Assembly (NCBI GenBank): GCA_903813345.2
Contig: CAIIXF020000007.1
Span: 22,929,564-22,993,563, forward strand
Reading direction: 5' to 3'
Source: Owenia fusiformis
Lineage: Eukaryota; Annelida; Polychaeta; Sabellida; Oweniidae
Length of the DNA: 64,000 bases
Part shown: in pieces, positions 11,008-23,000 of the stretch
Numbering within the stretch: position 1 is the first letter of the stretch
How the letters are laid out: each line of letters begins with the position of its first letter
Position numbers and translations under genes: made by a program
The notes under the pieces: model-generated
Told to the model about the DNA's origin: nothing
Database searches by the model: none
The model's input: only the letters and a program-made list of their open reading frames with translations

Positions 11008-14000
11008 TCATGAGTTCACCATGACTGTGCTACTAGAAGTATTTGATGTTAAGGAAGTGTCCAGAGTGAAGCACTTACATTGGCAGCCAGATACAGGGCA
11101 TTCTGAGTGTAACCTGGAACACAGAGATAACAGAAACAAGAGTTAATTTTTGTGTTTCATGTGACAAAGTGTGTCCACTTCAGTTTGAATTGAATCAGCA
11201 GGTTACATCCTGAGCTATGAGACCAACTGGCTTTTTCAATGAAGAGTCAAAGTCACAATGCCTAAAAATTGTGGTACGTTGGGATTATTGTTTCCATAGC
11301 AACCATTATAAAATTCTGACAAAAAGGGATGTAATTTCTGAAATGTAATTCTGGATGTAATTTTCAAGGAATGTGTCATAAACAATGTTTTATAAAATCC
11401 AGCAAAAATACATCATAACACAAATATTTGTAATTTTAAAATAAAATGTTTGGCATATCATTCAAAAGCTGAGTTTCTGAATATCTTATGGAATTTTTAC
11501 CTTTATATGTTTTGGATTTTTCATGGATGAACAAATTTGAATATTTCAGTTATTCAATTGGGATAACCCAAGAGAATTATATAGGGAAATTAGTTTTCCT
11601 ATTTAATCTTTACTAGAATACCAATTATTTTTGAAACTTAATTTGTTGTTTGGTGATTGTGGAAACAGAAGGCTGAACAATAGATCAATATTAATGTAAA
11701 CAATCTTGATTTTTCATAATTAAATATTCAAAATTCAGTCAAAGGGGTTTCCTATTTGAAATCTACAAAACATAATCATTACTAGTAACTATACACAAAG
11801 GTATTAAATAAAAATATGTATCTGTATATCATAATCCTTTAATATTATTTAGATATCTTTAAGAATAAAGAAAGTTAAGCACAATAATAAGTACTTTACT
11901 TTTGTCTTCCTGGAAATGCTTTATCTTCCTATCACCTCCAAGGTGATAATTAGAAATTGAAGCCAGAGAAAATCATGTAAAACAAATCAATCACACGAAA
12001 CAATATAACATCACAGGATCAACACGTCATTCAACATGAAATGAACTGTGAATAAGTCTCAGAAGTAATTAAACCTGCACATCGCTCCAAAACGCAATAT
12101 GTTGACATACACTGTTTTTACATTTTCAAGCTCTAATATAAAGTTTATGTAAAAAAAAATTGTTTTTTCTGCGAAATATCAAAGAACAATCATGTAGTTA
12201 AAAAAATAAAAAAGTGAATGCAGGATTCGAACCCGGGCCTCCTGCGTGCTGAGCGAGCATTCTACCGCAAGGCCACCGAGTTATTATGCAAGATAGAAGT
12301 TATTAAACGCTACTTATCTTGAATGCTGTAATTCGGAAGTGATGTCACGTTCTTAATTTAGAAACCTTTCCAAAATCATATCGTCGTCACCAATCGAAGC
12401 AATTCAATGAACAATCTTTGAAATGACACATTTATCATAAGTATTTATACACAAGATTTGCCCCATTTGTTCATCATTCTATAATCTTTCATTAAGCTCA
12501 AAATGATAAAGTTCACCCCCGAAACAACCCAAGATTGCGTTTTGGAGCGATGTGCACGTTTTTAAGTGATGCACTCTAAGAAGTAATTAAGTGATGTACA
12601 TAAACATTGACAACTTCCTGAATGAGGTTTAGGGACCATGTCAACATAGTGATAACCAAAAATATAATTCAATAATGTTTGGGTAAGAAGAGAATAAGAT
12701 AAAAGTTGAATCCAAAGGTGATTAAGTCCACCTAAGGTATATAAAGATTGAACCAAATCTGTCAACTGATATTTGAGTTCTCGCCCTGGCAGATGGACAG
12801 CTGAATAGACTGACTTACGACCAGACAGTCGAACAGAGAGCTTCTCAACAGTTTTACACTGTAAAGAATACCCAGAAATGTTTTTGTTTTCACTTCTCAC
12901 CCTCTTCAGATTAACCCCTAACTAAAACATGCAACATATACAGGTAATTAACTTTGAATGGCCTAAGACTAACTCGCTACATGGAAAGGTATAATTGTAT
13001 TGAACCATCTATACATATAGGTATATTCTTTATTGCTCAGTTTCAGTATAATGTTTACACTGTTCTTACAAATAGACAATACTAGATGGAATGTCATTCA
13101 ATCAACCCTAATGAAAAGATTTCTAATTTGTGGAAATAACTAAATGTTAGATATTGGATTTCATTTATATCCTGCCATAGCTCTAAATGTATTTTGCTGG
13201 AACATTATTTTTTCAACACTCAAACAAAATTCCCTGACATTTCCCTGACATATCTACTGTTTCAAAATTCCCTGACATTTTTGGCCCTTTTTGACCCAAT
13301 TTAAAAATTCCCTGACATTTCCAGCACTTGGAAAAATAAATCAATTTCCCTGACATTTCCAGGTGTGTACGAACCCTGTACTGAGTGAAACCATTTGAAC
13401 TACTAGGTAGTTTTTTATTATAAGCTTTTGAAGAAAAACCTGCACAGCACTCAGAAGAAGTGAGTAGCTCTCACAATTCTTTCATATTCTATCGTATTCG
13501 CTATTCGGGGATATCCCATTACATCATCTCCCGCATCATCTCCAATCAAATTGCAGGATGCAATCACGTGAACAATCATGAGCACGTGCTTTCTCAGGGC
13601 TGCGCATGCGCAAAGTAAAATTTGAAATCGTGGAAATGGCAGTTCAATATCATCATTTCAAACCTACGGTAATACTATTGAAGTTACTCAATCCAAACTT
13701 GTAGAGAATACTCATAAAACTACAGTGAACATTGGGAGATTCAGTTCAATGGCAAATGAGGCCTGTTTATAAAATTTTTTTTCGAACGTGCCAATATGAA
13801 ATGTCATCTTTGGGAAATCTCCCCCTCCTGCACTGCACTGTCGTGATTATATCAATTTACTATGTGATCACTAAATAAGCTCGGGTGAAATAACATCAGG
13901 CATCCCCTGTTAACACAACAGTAGAGTAGGTAGGCACTTCACAGAATTTTGAATATCTAATCCCCACAGTACCTGTATAACTGTATAAGGGCAAATTTAC

Positions 14001-17000
14001 AATAATTGATATTTTTTAAATTCCATGAATTCTGCTATTCTACCACAGTCCTACGCCATGTGTATTGATATCAAGGACATTATATGTGAGCCGTGATGTC
14101 AACACAACTGTTTACCATGACCATGCGATATGCATTGAAAATATTGCTTATTGTTTCTTAAAAACAGCTTTAATGGTGATTTTTTTGAACTTCTACTCCC
14201 ATAACGTATATGTTTTTGTGAACAAAATCGGGCCAACGGTATTTGAGTTATTGCCCGGACAGACGGATGGACGGATGTACGTACGGACAGACGGACGGAC
14301 AGACGGACGGAGGCGTTCCCTTTATCCTTTCGAACTTCGTTGGGTGGGATAATTATGCATCAAGTTCGTCGATAATTTCTAACTGGTTAATAAAATATGT
14401 TTCTGACCAGCTCTTAAAAGGGGTTGTATGATATGTCATACTCATTAAAAAATAACGCGATTTATAATGTCCATATGTTTTGTATCCTCCAACACATGCT
14501 CAACATATTCAATTTCCTAACAAATTAGATATAATTGAGAATTTAGCTAACACTCATTTAAATACTACATTGGATGAGTCTCATATCTGAAAATTATTCT
14601 TTGAAATCCTTTATGTGCATTGATTGATGAAATCTTAATGTTTGGAGGATAGAAAAAATTGATGTTTTCATTGTCTGTCATTTAAGAAGTAAATCGAAAT
14701 CTTAAACGAATGATGCATCAGCAGCAATGTTAATTTAATCAGTGTGTTGGAGGAAACAAAATATTTAACAAATGGTATTTGCATACAAAAAGTATTTCAT
14801 TGTATCACCACAAACAAAACAAAACTTTGTTTTTTGACAAAGAATCATCATTTTAGCTGTTTTTGTGAAATAGCAATATTTTCAGTGTACATTGCATGAT
14901 TTAGATAACCAGTTGTGATGACTTTAAAATAGCACACATCAAATGTCGCTGGTATCAACACACACAACGCAGGCTTAAGTAGAACAACTGATACAACTGA
15001 AAATTTCAATTATTGTAAATTTGCCCATATAAGGTTTCTCACTTGACTCAGAGCGTAGGGCCTTGAAACATCATGCAAGATCAATGTGTAGAAACAATTT
15101 ATTCTGCCATATTTTGCATACTATACATGAGTGCCTATTAAAAAGTTATTTGCATTTTTGTGTTGCAGCAAATCTGATGAGAAAGAACTTCACCAATCGT
15201 GGAAAGTGAATTTTTGTTTTTCCTTTCAAGATCCAATGTATTGGGCCAGTACTTAAATTTTACAGGGTGACACAAAAATGTCCAAAATCAGAGGGTTGAA
15301 TTCTTTTGTGTCACCCTGTGCTTGACAGGTATCTTTTATCTTTTCTATTCCCTACTTACTTGAACCATTCTGTTATATGTTCAGCATGGCCACCATGTCG
15401 ACATGTTTGACACCAGGTGAACCATTCTCGTAATTTTGTTAACTTTCCATTCTCTCCTAAAATGTATATTTTATATACTTTAAACAAAATTAATTTTGAG
15501 CCGTCACAACAAATTTTGCCAAAATTTTATATTCAAATGCAAAATATCTTTAAAGCCAACTTTTCATTGCTGCATTTTTCTGTCAATCAAATTAAAAATC
15601 TGTCCAATTTCACTGTTACAATTGACAGCTGCAACGAAGATTTCGATTATTATAAATTTCAGGATACAAATTCAGACAATCTGATCTGAGAATTTGTTTT
15701 ATCTTATTATAATTTTCAATTTCTATTTGTATGAAATTATCTGTTCTTATTATAACATTTAGTACTAACCAGTGGAATCCCTAGGTACGGCAAGAGCTGA
15801 TCCTGCAGCAGTTCCCATATTAATGAGACATAGTGCACAGCGAGGTAGAGGTTTCCTACAGCCTGGACAACTCTCAATCTAGAACATATTAATGAGACAT
15901 AGAGCACAGCTAGGACAACTCTCAATCTAGAACATATTAATGAGACATAGTGCACAGCGAGGTAGAGGTTTCCTACAGCCTGGACAACTCTCAATCTAGA
16001 ACATATTAATGAGACATAGAGCACAGCTAGGACAACTCTCAATCTAGAACATATTAATGAGACATAGTGCACAGCGAGGTAGAGGTTTCCTACAGCCTGG
16101 ACAACTCTCAATCTAGAACATATTAATGAGACATAGATCACAGCGAGGTAGAGGTTTCCTACAGCCTGGACAACTCTCAATCTAGAACATATTAATAAGA
16201 CATAGAGCACAGCTTGGACAATTCTCAATCTAGAACATATCAATGAGACATAGAGCACAGCCTCAGACAATGCTCAATATAGAACATATTAATGAGACAT
16301 AGAGCACAGCTAGGACAACTCTCAATCTAAAACATATTAATGAGACATAGTGCACAGCGAGGTAGAGGTTTCCTACAGCCTGGACAACTCTCAATCTAGA
16401 ACATATTAATGAGACATAGAGCACAGCTAGGACAACTCTTAATCTAAAACATATTAATGAGACATAGTGCACAGCGAGGTAGAGGTTTCCTACAGCCTGG
16501 ACAACTCTCAATCTAGAACATATTAATGAGACATAGAGCACAGCGAGGTAGAGGTTTCCTACAGCCTGGACAACTCTCAATCTAGAACATATTAATGAGA
16601 CATAAAGCACAGCTAGGACAACTCTTAATCTAAAACATATTAATGAGACATAGAGCACAGCTAGGACAACTCTCAATCTAGAACATATCAATGAGACATA
16701 GAGCACAGCTAGGACAACTCTTAATCTAAAACATATTAATGAGACATAGAGCACAGCTAGGACAACTCTTAATCTAAAACATATTAATGAGACATAGAGC
16801 ACAGCTTGGACAATTCTCAATCTAAAACATATTAATGAGACATAGTGCACAGCGAGGTAGAGGTTTCCTACAGCCTGGACAACTCTTAATCTAAAACATA
16901 TTAATGAGACATAGTGCACAGCGAGGTAGAGGTTTCCTACAGCCTGGACAACTCTCAATCTAGAACATATTAATGAGACATAAAGCACAGCTAGGACAAC

Positions 17001-20000
17001 TCTTAATCTAAAACATATTAATGAGACATAGTGCACAGCTTGGGCAATTTTCAATCTAGAACATATCAATGAGACATAGAGCACAGTCTGGACAACTCTC
17101 AATCTAGAACATATTAATGAGACATAGAGCACAGCTAGGACAACTCTTAATCTAAAACATATTAATGAGACATAGAGCACAGCTAGGACAACTCTTAATC
17201 TAAAACATATTAATGAGACATAGTGCACAGCGAGGTAGAGGTTTCCTACAGCCTGGACAACTCTCAATCTAGAACATATTAATGAGACATAGAGCACAGC
17301 TAGGACAACTCTCAATCTAAAACATATTAATGAGACATAGTGCACAGCGAGGTAGAGGTTTCCTACAGCCTGGACAACTCTCAATCTAGAACATATTAAT
17401 GAGACATAGAGCACAGCTAGGACAACTCTTAATCTAAAACATATTAATGAGACACAAATCACATATAAAATAAATTGTTAAAATCCAAAAGTACATGACT
17501 GGAACATTCTCATATCATTTTTTGTTGTAATCTCGGAAATGATGATGTCATCGTAAGAAAAAAACAATACAATCTTAATCATACTTTAGTTTTGTTGGTC
17601 GGAGATCCTCCAAATGATGGATAGTTATGCCTTCGCCTGCCAGCTGCTAACATGTTGTATGCTATGGACTTGCCACAGAAGTTACAGCTTACAAAGATCT
17701 GACTAGCTGGTCGTGCCCCTGTGTCACATTTTTGCCGGTGAACATCAAATTCTGCCCTGGAATTGTAGTTTTTAAAAATTAATATTTCTTTGTGACCAAA
17801 TACTAATCATTGTTTTGGCATTATTCAAAGGATTGGTATCGATATTGCGAACTGAATTGAACACGTGTTTCTCTTAAACCAGTCATCAAAAAATTCTGAA
17901 AATTTTACACATCGTCAATCTAATGATCATCTTTTGAATGGTAACAGTTAAATTTGAAAACAATATAATATATACTTTTCTCTATATTGTTTTAGAAAAC
18001 ACATCAGACACTTTTTTGTTCTTGTGGTATCATATGTTTGGAATGAAACAAAACATCTATCCAAACCTCATTGGAACAAAACAAAATCTACACAACTTAG
18101 TGTTTCGGTCTCTCAATATTGTAATTGTACAAACAGAAGTTTGGTTGATTAATTGATTAGTTGATCTTATTAATGAAATCAAAGGTTTACTTTAAATTTT
18201 ATCTATTTTGTTTTTTTTTGTTTTAATTTTATGAATACTTTTTGTTAAATCAAACAAATTTTCCTTTGTGTAATTATAATATTAAGAGGTCTAAGAAAAT
18301 GTTGTACATGCTATTTTGTTCCAACAAGGTTCAGAAAGATGTTTTATTTCATTCTTAAGAATTGGTAGAAATGGAACAAAAAACAATTGCACTAAAAATC
18401 AAAAAATGCACACATCGAAAAATATATAATATATTAAAAAAAAAAATGTAAATAATTTTCGCATTAAATTGTTGTCAATGGGTGACCATTACATAAATGA
18501 CCATGTTTTTTACAGAATGTTTTCAATTATTGGTTTAAAAGAAACACAATGTTGAATTCAGTTCGCCATATCGATACCAATCCTTTATACCAAGATAGAA
18601 CATACATAATTCTTTTACTTATACATCATTTAGGTTTTTGGGAGTAGTATGTTGATAAAAATTAGATCACATTTCATTTGTTTTTGAACATTTTAAAACG
18701 AATAATCATTTTAATAGAAGATATTATTACTGAGCATACTGTCTACTGTCAGCCTTTTTATAGATAAACATTCATACATGTCATGATTTTACCTTGAGCT
18801 ACATATTGATAATTGGGTCACATTTCATTTTTTCTTGGTATGCAGAGTAATACTAATTTCATCATGCTTTGGGAGGAGTTGGGTTGACATTCATTCACAA
18901 TTCACATGCCTCGTACATGTTTTTTGTATTATAACAGTCCAATGATTCATTTCAAGTACCTGGTGATGATCTGCCAGTATATTCACATAGGAAAACATCA
19001 TAAACTGGTTTCAAAGAATAGACTAAGTGTAAAATCTTGGAATGGAAATGTTCATGTATCAACAATTCACTTGACCAGACTAAAGAGTAATGGTATCAAA
19101 TATGGAAAAGTGATTTAAATAGAGAAACCAGTAAACCTGAAGGTTTTGGGCACATTCCCAAAGTTCTGTAAGAACTAATCGTAATATAAGTGTCCTCACC
19201 TCTGATGCCAAAGCTTCCACTGGTCCAGCAGGTCCCGATAGCTGAAAATCAGTATAAAATTGTGTAATACATCATTAAATGTGGTAAATATAATACATGA
19301 GTAATTAGTCATCTTACCATACACAGATTGATTGCTTTTTAATCAAATAACATTTAAAAACTTCGAGAAATGTTCACACAATTACATAATGTATCAGTTT
19401 TGATCCAGGCAATACAACTTTTTTCATATTAAATAAATAATAGCAATTTAAAGTACTTTCAATGCAACTCAAAACCCTTGGATCCTTTGCTTTATTTTAT
19501 ATTTACCTTTCAATCCATGTTAAAACCCTTTGATCCTTTGCTATATCTTATATTTACCTTTCAATCCAGGTTAAAACCCTTTGATCCTTTGCTATATCTT
19601 ATATTTACCTTTCAATCCGGGTTAAAACCCTTTGATCCTTTGCTATATCTTATATTTACCTTTCAATCCAGGTTAAAACCCTTTGATCCTTTGATATGTC
19701 CCCTGGGAATGCCTGAATGACAACAAGGGCAGCCGTTTGCACATCTCCTGTATTATCAACATAGTTCTGTAACAGCTCAAGTCCCAATTTTGTCAGACCT
19801 ATAGGGATGAATATATTAAATGAAGTTCACTCCTCACATTTGCAGAAAGTGTCAATTTCATCATGTTTGAAACCCCTGTTCTACAAAAGACTCTTGAGTG
19901 ATTTTCATCAAATTCACTTAATAAAGTTGTACTCAAACCATTTTACTAGATTTAGATCTATTCATGCTATCTTACCGTATGAAGGCCGAACTTTACGATG

Positions 20001-23000
20001 GTGAACCATCAGGGCCGTCAGATGGGGGTGTGCGATGGGTGCGACCGCACCCCCCTTTGTCACCCCACAAAAAAAATTTGAAAAAAATGTTTTTTTTTGA
20101 AAAATATTTTTTTTGTAATTTTTTTTTCATTGACTCATACACTTTGAAAGTACCCAGAAAGCACCAAATAGCATCTTAAAATTGAAAAATTTTCTAGGGG
20201 TATTGGCCACCCCTCACACCCCCCACAAAACAATGGCCAGACATCATCAAATAGCTCCTTGATATAGTTAGTGTTTCTGGGGGACTTGCTCCCCCTCTTG
20301 CATCTTGCACTTGCCCCCCCCCCCACTCTGGCGCCCCCCCCTCTGGCGCCCCCCCCCACCTTGACCCCCCCCCCAAATTCTTTAATTGACTCATACACTT
20401 TGAAAGTGCCCAGAAAGCACCAAAAAGCGTCGTAAAATTGTAAAATTTTCTAGGGGGAGTGGGCCACCCCTCACACCCCAAACAAAACAATGGAAAGTTC
20501 TAAATTTATTTTAGTGTTTTGTCTCAGACACTTTTAAATTGCCCAGACATCATCAAATAGCTCGATCCTTGATAAAGTTAATGATTCTGGAAGACTAACA
20601 CTTACTCGTCCTCTGGCATCCCCACTCCACCTCCCCCTCTGGCAGCCCCCCCCCCCCCTTAACACCCCAAAAAGTGCCCAGAAAGCACCAAATAGCATCT
20701 TAAAATTGTAAAATTTTCTTGGGAAATAGGCACTTTTAGGCACAGACACTTTTAAAGTGCCCAAACTTCATCGATTAGCACCTTGATATTGTAAATTTTG
20801 ATATGGGGGACAAACACTTGCTCCCCCTCTGGCACCCCAGCCCCACCTCCCCCTCTGGCACCCCTCCCCCCTTTGACACCCCCAAAATTTGAAAAAAATT
20901 GTGATTGTTTTTCAATGTTTTTATTGACTAATACACTTTAAAAGTGCCCAGAAGCACCAAATACCATCTTTAAATTGTAAAATTTTCTAGGAGAGTTAGC
21001 CACCCCTCACATCCCCCACAAAACAAAAGAAAATATTCTGAATTTCATGTATTGTCTCAGACATTTTTTAAGTGCCCAGACATCATCAAATAGCACCTTG
21101 ATATGGTCAATGTTTCTGGGGGACAACCCCTTGCGCCCCTACTGGCACCCCACCCCACTTCACCCTCTCATCCTCTTTGACACCCCTAAAAGAATTTGAA
21201 AAAAAAATTCACATTTTTCTTATTGACTCATATCGCACAGGCGTACCAGATGGTTGCAAATTCGCTCCAAATACAACCAAATTTCAAAATTTTCCTGGGG
21301 GGAGAACCCCCAGACCCCCTAGGCCCTGAATGCTCAGTTTTTTATTCACTCAACTCTTATTCCCGTGGTGGTGGCGTACTACTTAGAAACTTACACGTTG
21401 AAAGTGCCCAGAAAGCACCAAATAGCATCTCAAAACTGTAAAATTTTCTAGGGGGAGTGGACCACTCCTCATACCCCCCACAAAACAATTGGAACGTTTG
21501 GAAGTTGCATTTGTTAATTCCAAACCAATATAGGGAGTAACTGACCCCCCCCCCCCCTGTCTTACGCGATTTGATTACGCGGCAAAAAAATGACAATTTT
21601 ATATTCTCTTTAGTAAGCTAAAAACCGCACCCCCCTTGGAGAAAAGTGTCTTACGGGCCTGACCATTGACAATTCCAAAAGTTCATTTTATCATGATATG
21701 GGGGATTAAAAGTCAGCACGTGTCTGTTTTCGCAGCAAAACCGATTTCATTTTCAGAGCAAAAATTTTGTGTGTGTGGTTGAAACAATTTGCGGCGAAAT
21801 ACAATTTTGTAGATAAAAATGAAACCCTGGCTTTCAAAAACGAGTTATTTGCTCTTATGTTGAGCCAATTATTGCATGATTGAGGCTATTCTCATCAATT
21901 TTGTGAAGGGTATAATATCACTTGCAATTGAATGCGGAATAAATTGAGCTGAAACGCTATTGAAAGCATGTAAGTTATATAACAGCAAACATTGCCAGTG
22001 TTTGGGGATTAAAACTTTTTAACCCAAATGTAATGCTTTTAGGCCAAAATATTGGGTTAACATTTTCAGTTATTGGTATACGGTTTCACAAATGCATTAG
22101 AATCAATTCTTTGTATATGTAATGAATAATATTGCAGTCCTCTTTCCTCAAGAATTTCTTTTTGTGAAATTAAATCAATTAAAATATTATGTGGCTATTG
22201 GAATGCATGCAAATGTGGAACTAATGTATATTTCTACTTTGGTTCAGCCTTCGTAGTAATTTGCAACAACAACTTTTCGATTAAGCGCCAGAATAACTTG
22301 ACACACGGTACGTCATGGTCAGGTGACCTCAAAAAGTGCGCAAAAATAACAACATTTCAGATGTTGACAGTCTTATCTTAATAAATCGTGTTGTGTGGGG
22401 AAATATCACAAGCTTTGTAGTCAAAATAACAAAAGGGATGTTATTTGTGCTAAATACTAGATAATAAGAGAGTCTTTAATTGGTTATAGTACAACTTTAA
22501 AATATGTTCTTGATCTATGACGAAGACAAAGATGGTTCTTTGCCGCATTTTTGACAAAATAATCATTTTATTAAAAGATAAGTGATTAATGAGAATTTGT
22601 CATTAACAGAAACTTCGTAAAGAAATACGAATTGATAAATCAATTGTTGTTACCATGGATATAATGATGTCACAGTTAGAGAACAATGGATTTTACGTAT
22701 TCTTAACTTTATGCAAATGCAGCAGATCTGGTTATCAAGTTACACCGAAAAGTTTAGTATTCTATATGTCCTAATCGTAGAGTTATGGCAAAAACTAAAT
22801 GTGCGCAAGACAATTAACAGTTTCTGCCACTTTCAGGTTTCTATTCAATGATTAAGACATATAGAGCCCTGAATTTTTCTGACAACTAATGACCATTACA
22901 CATCCAATGATATACCCACCTGTTAAGAGAATGCCATCCAGATTACCAGCATCAGTAAGAGACTTTGTCAGGTCAGAAATATATTCTGCAAGTTTGACGT

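Larger units (their letters stand above)
11114..15359 (-). other. MIOS last intron
   Basis: A 4.2-kb intron containing a TIR element with an embedded tRNA-like sequence (12073-12555), a CCCTGACATTTCC repeat (13195-13376), a (GGAC)n element copy (14225-14352) and a 58-bp hairpin (15262-15319). The remainder is AT-rich with no gene recognised. Confidence 0.6.

Noticed and set aside
12216-12290. Functional tRNA gene
   Set aside because: The B-box is perfect but the acceptor stem does not pair and the anticodon stem is poor; it sits inside a TIR element.
15737-17462. Two long open frames (177 and 399 codons) encoding [16 protein letters not shown]-type repeats on the minus strand
   Set aside because: They are the MIOS exon-derived minisatellite read in a different frame. 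They stay open only because unit lengths are multiples of three, and there is no start context or family.
15737-17462. CRISPR array
   Set aside because: Direct repeats have no unique spacers; units are head-to-tail and match a coding exon of a eukaryotic gene.
19990-21600. Glycine- or proline-rich proteins on the minus strand
   Set aside because: The frames follow homopolymer C/G tracts in a repeat cluster and overlap on both strands.
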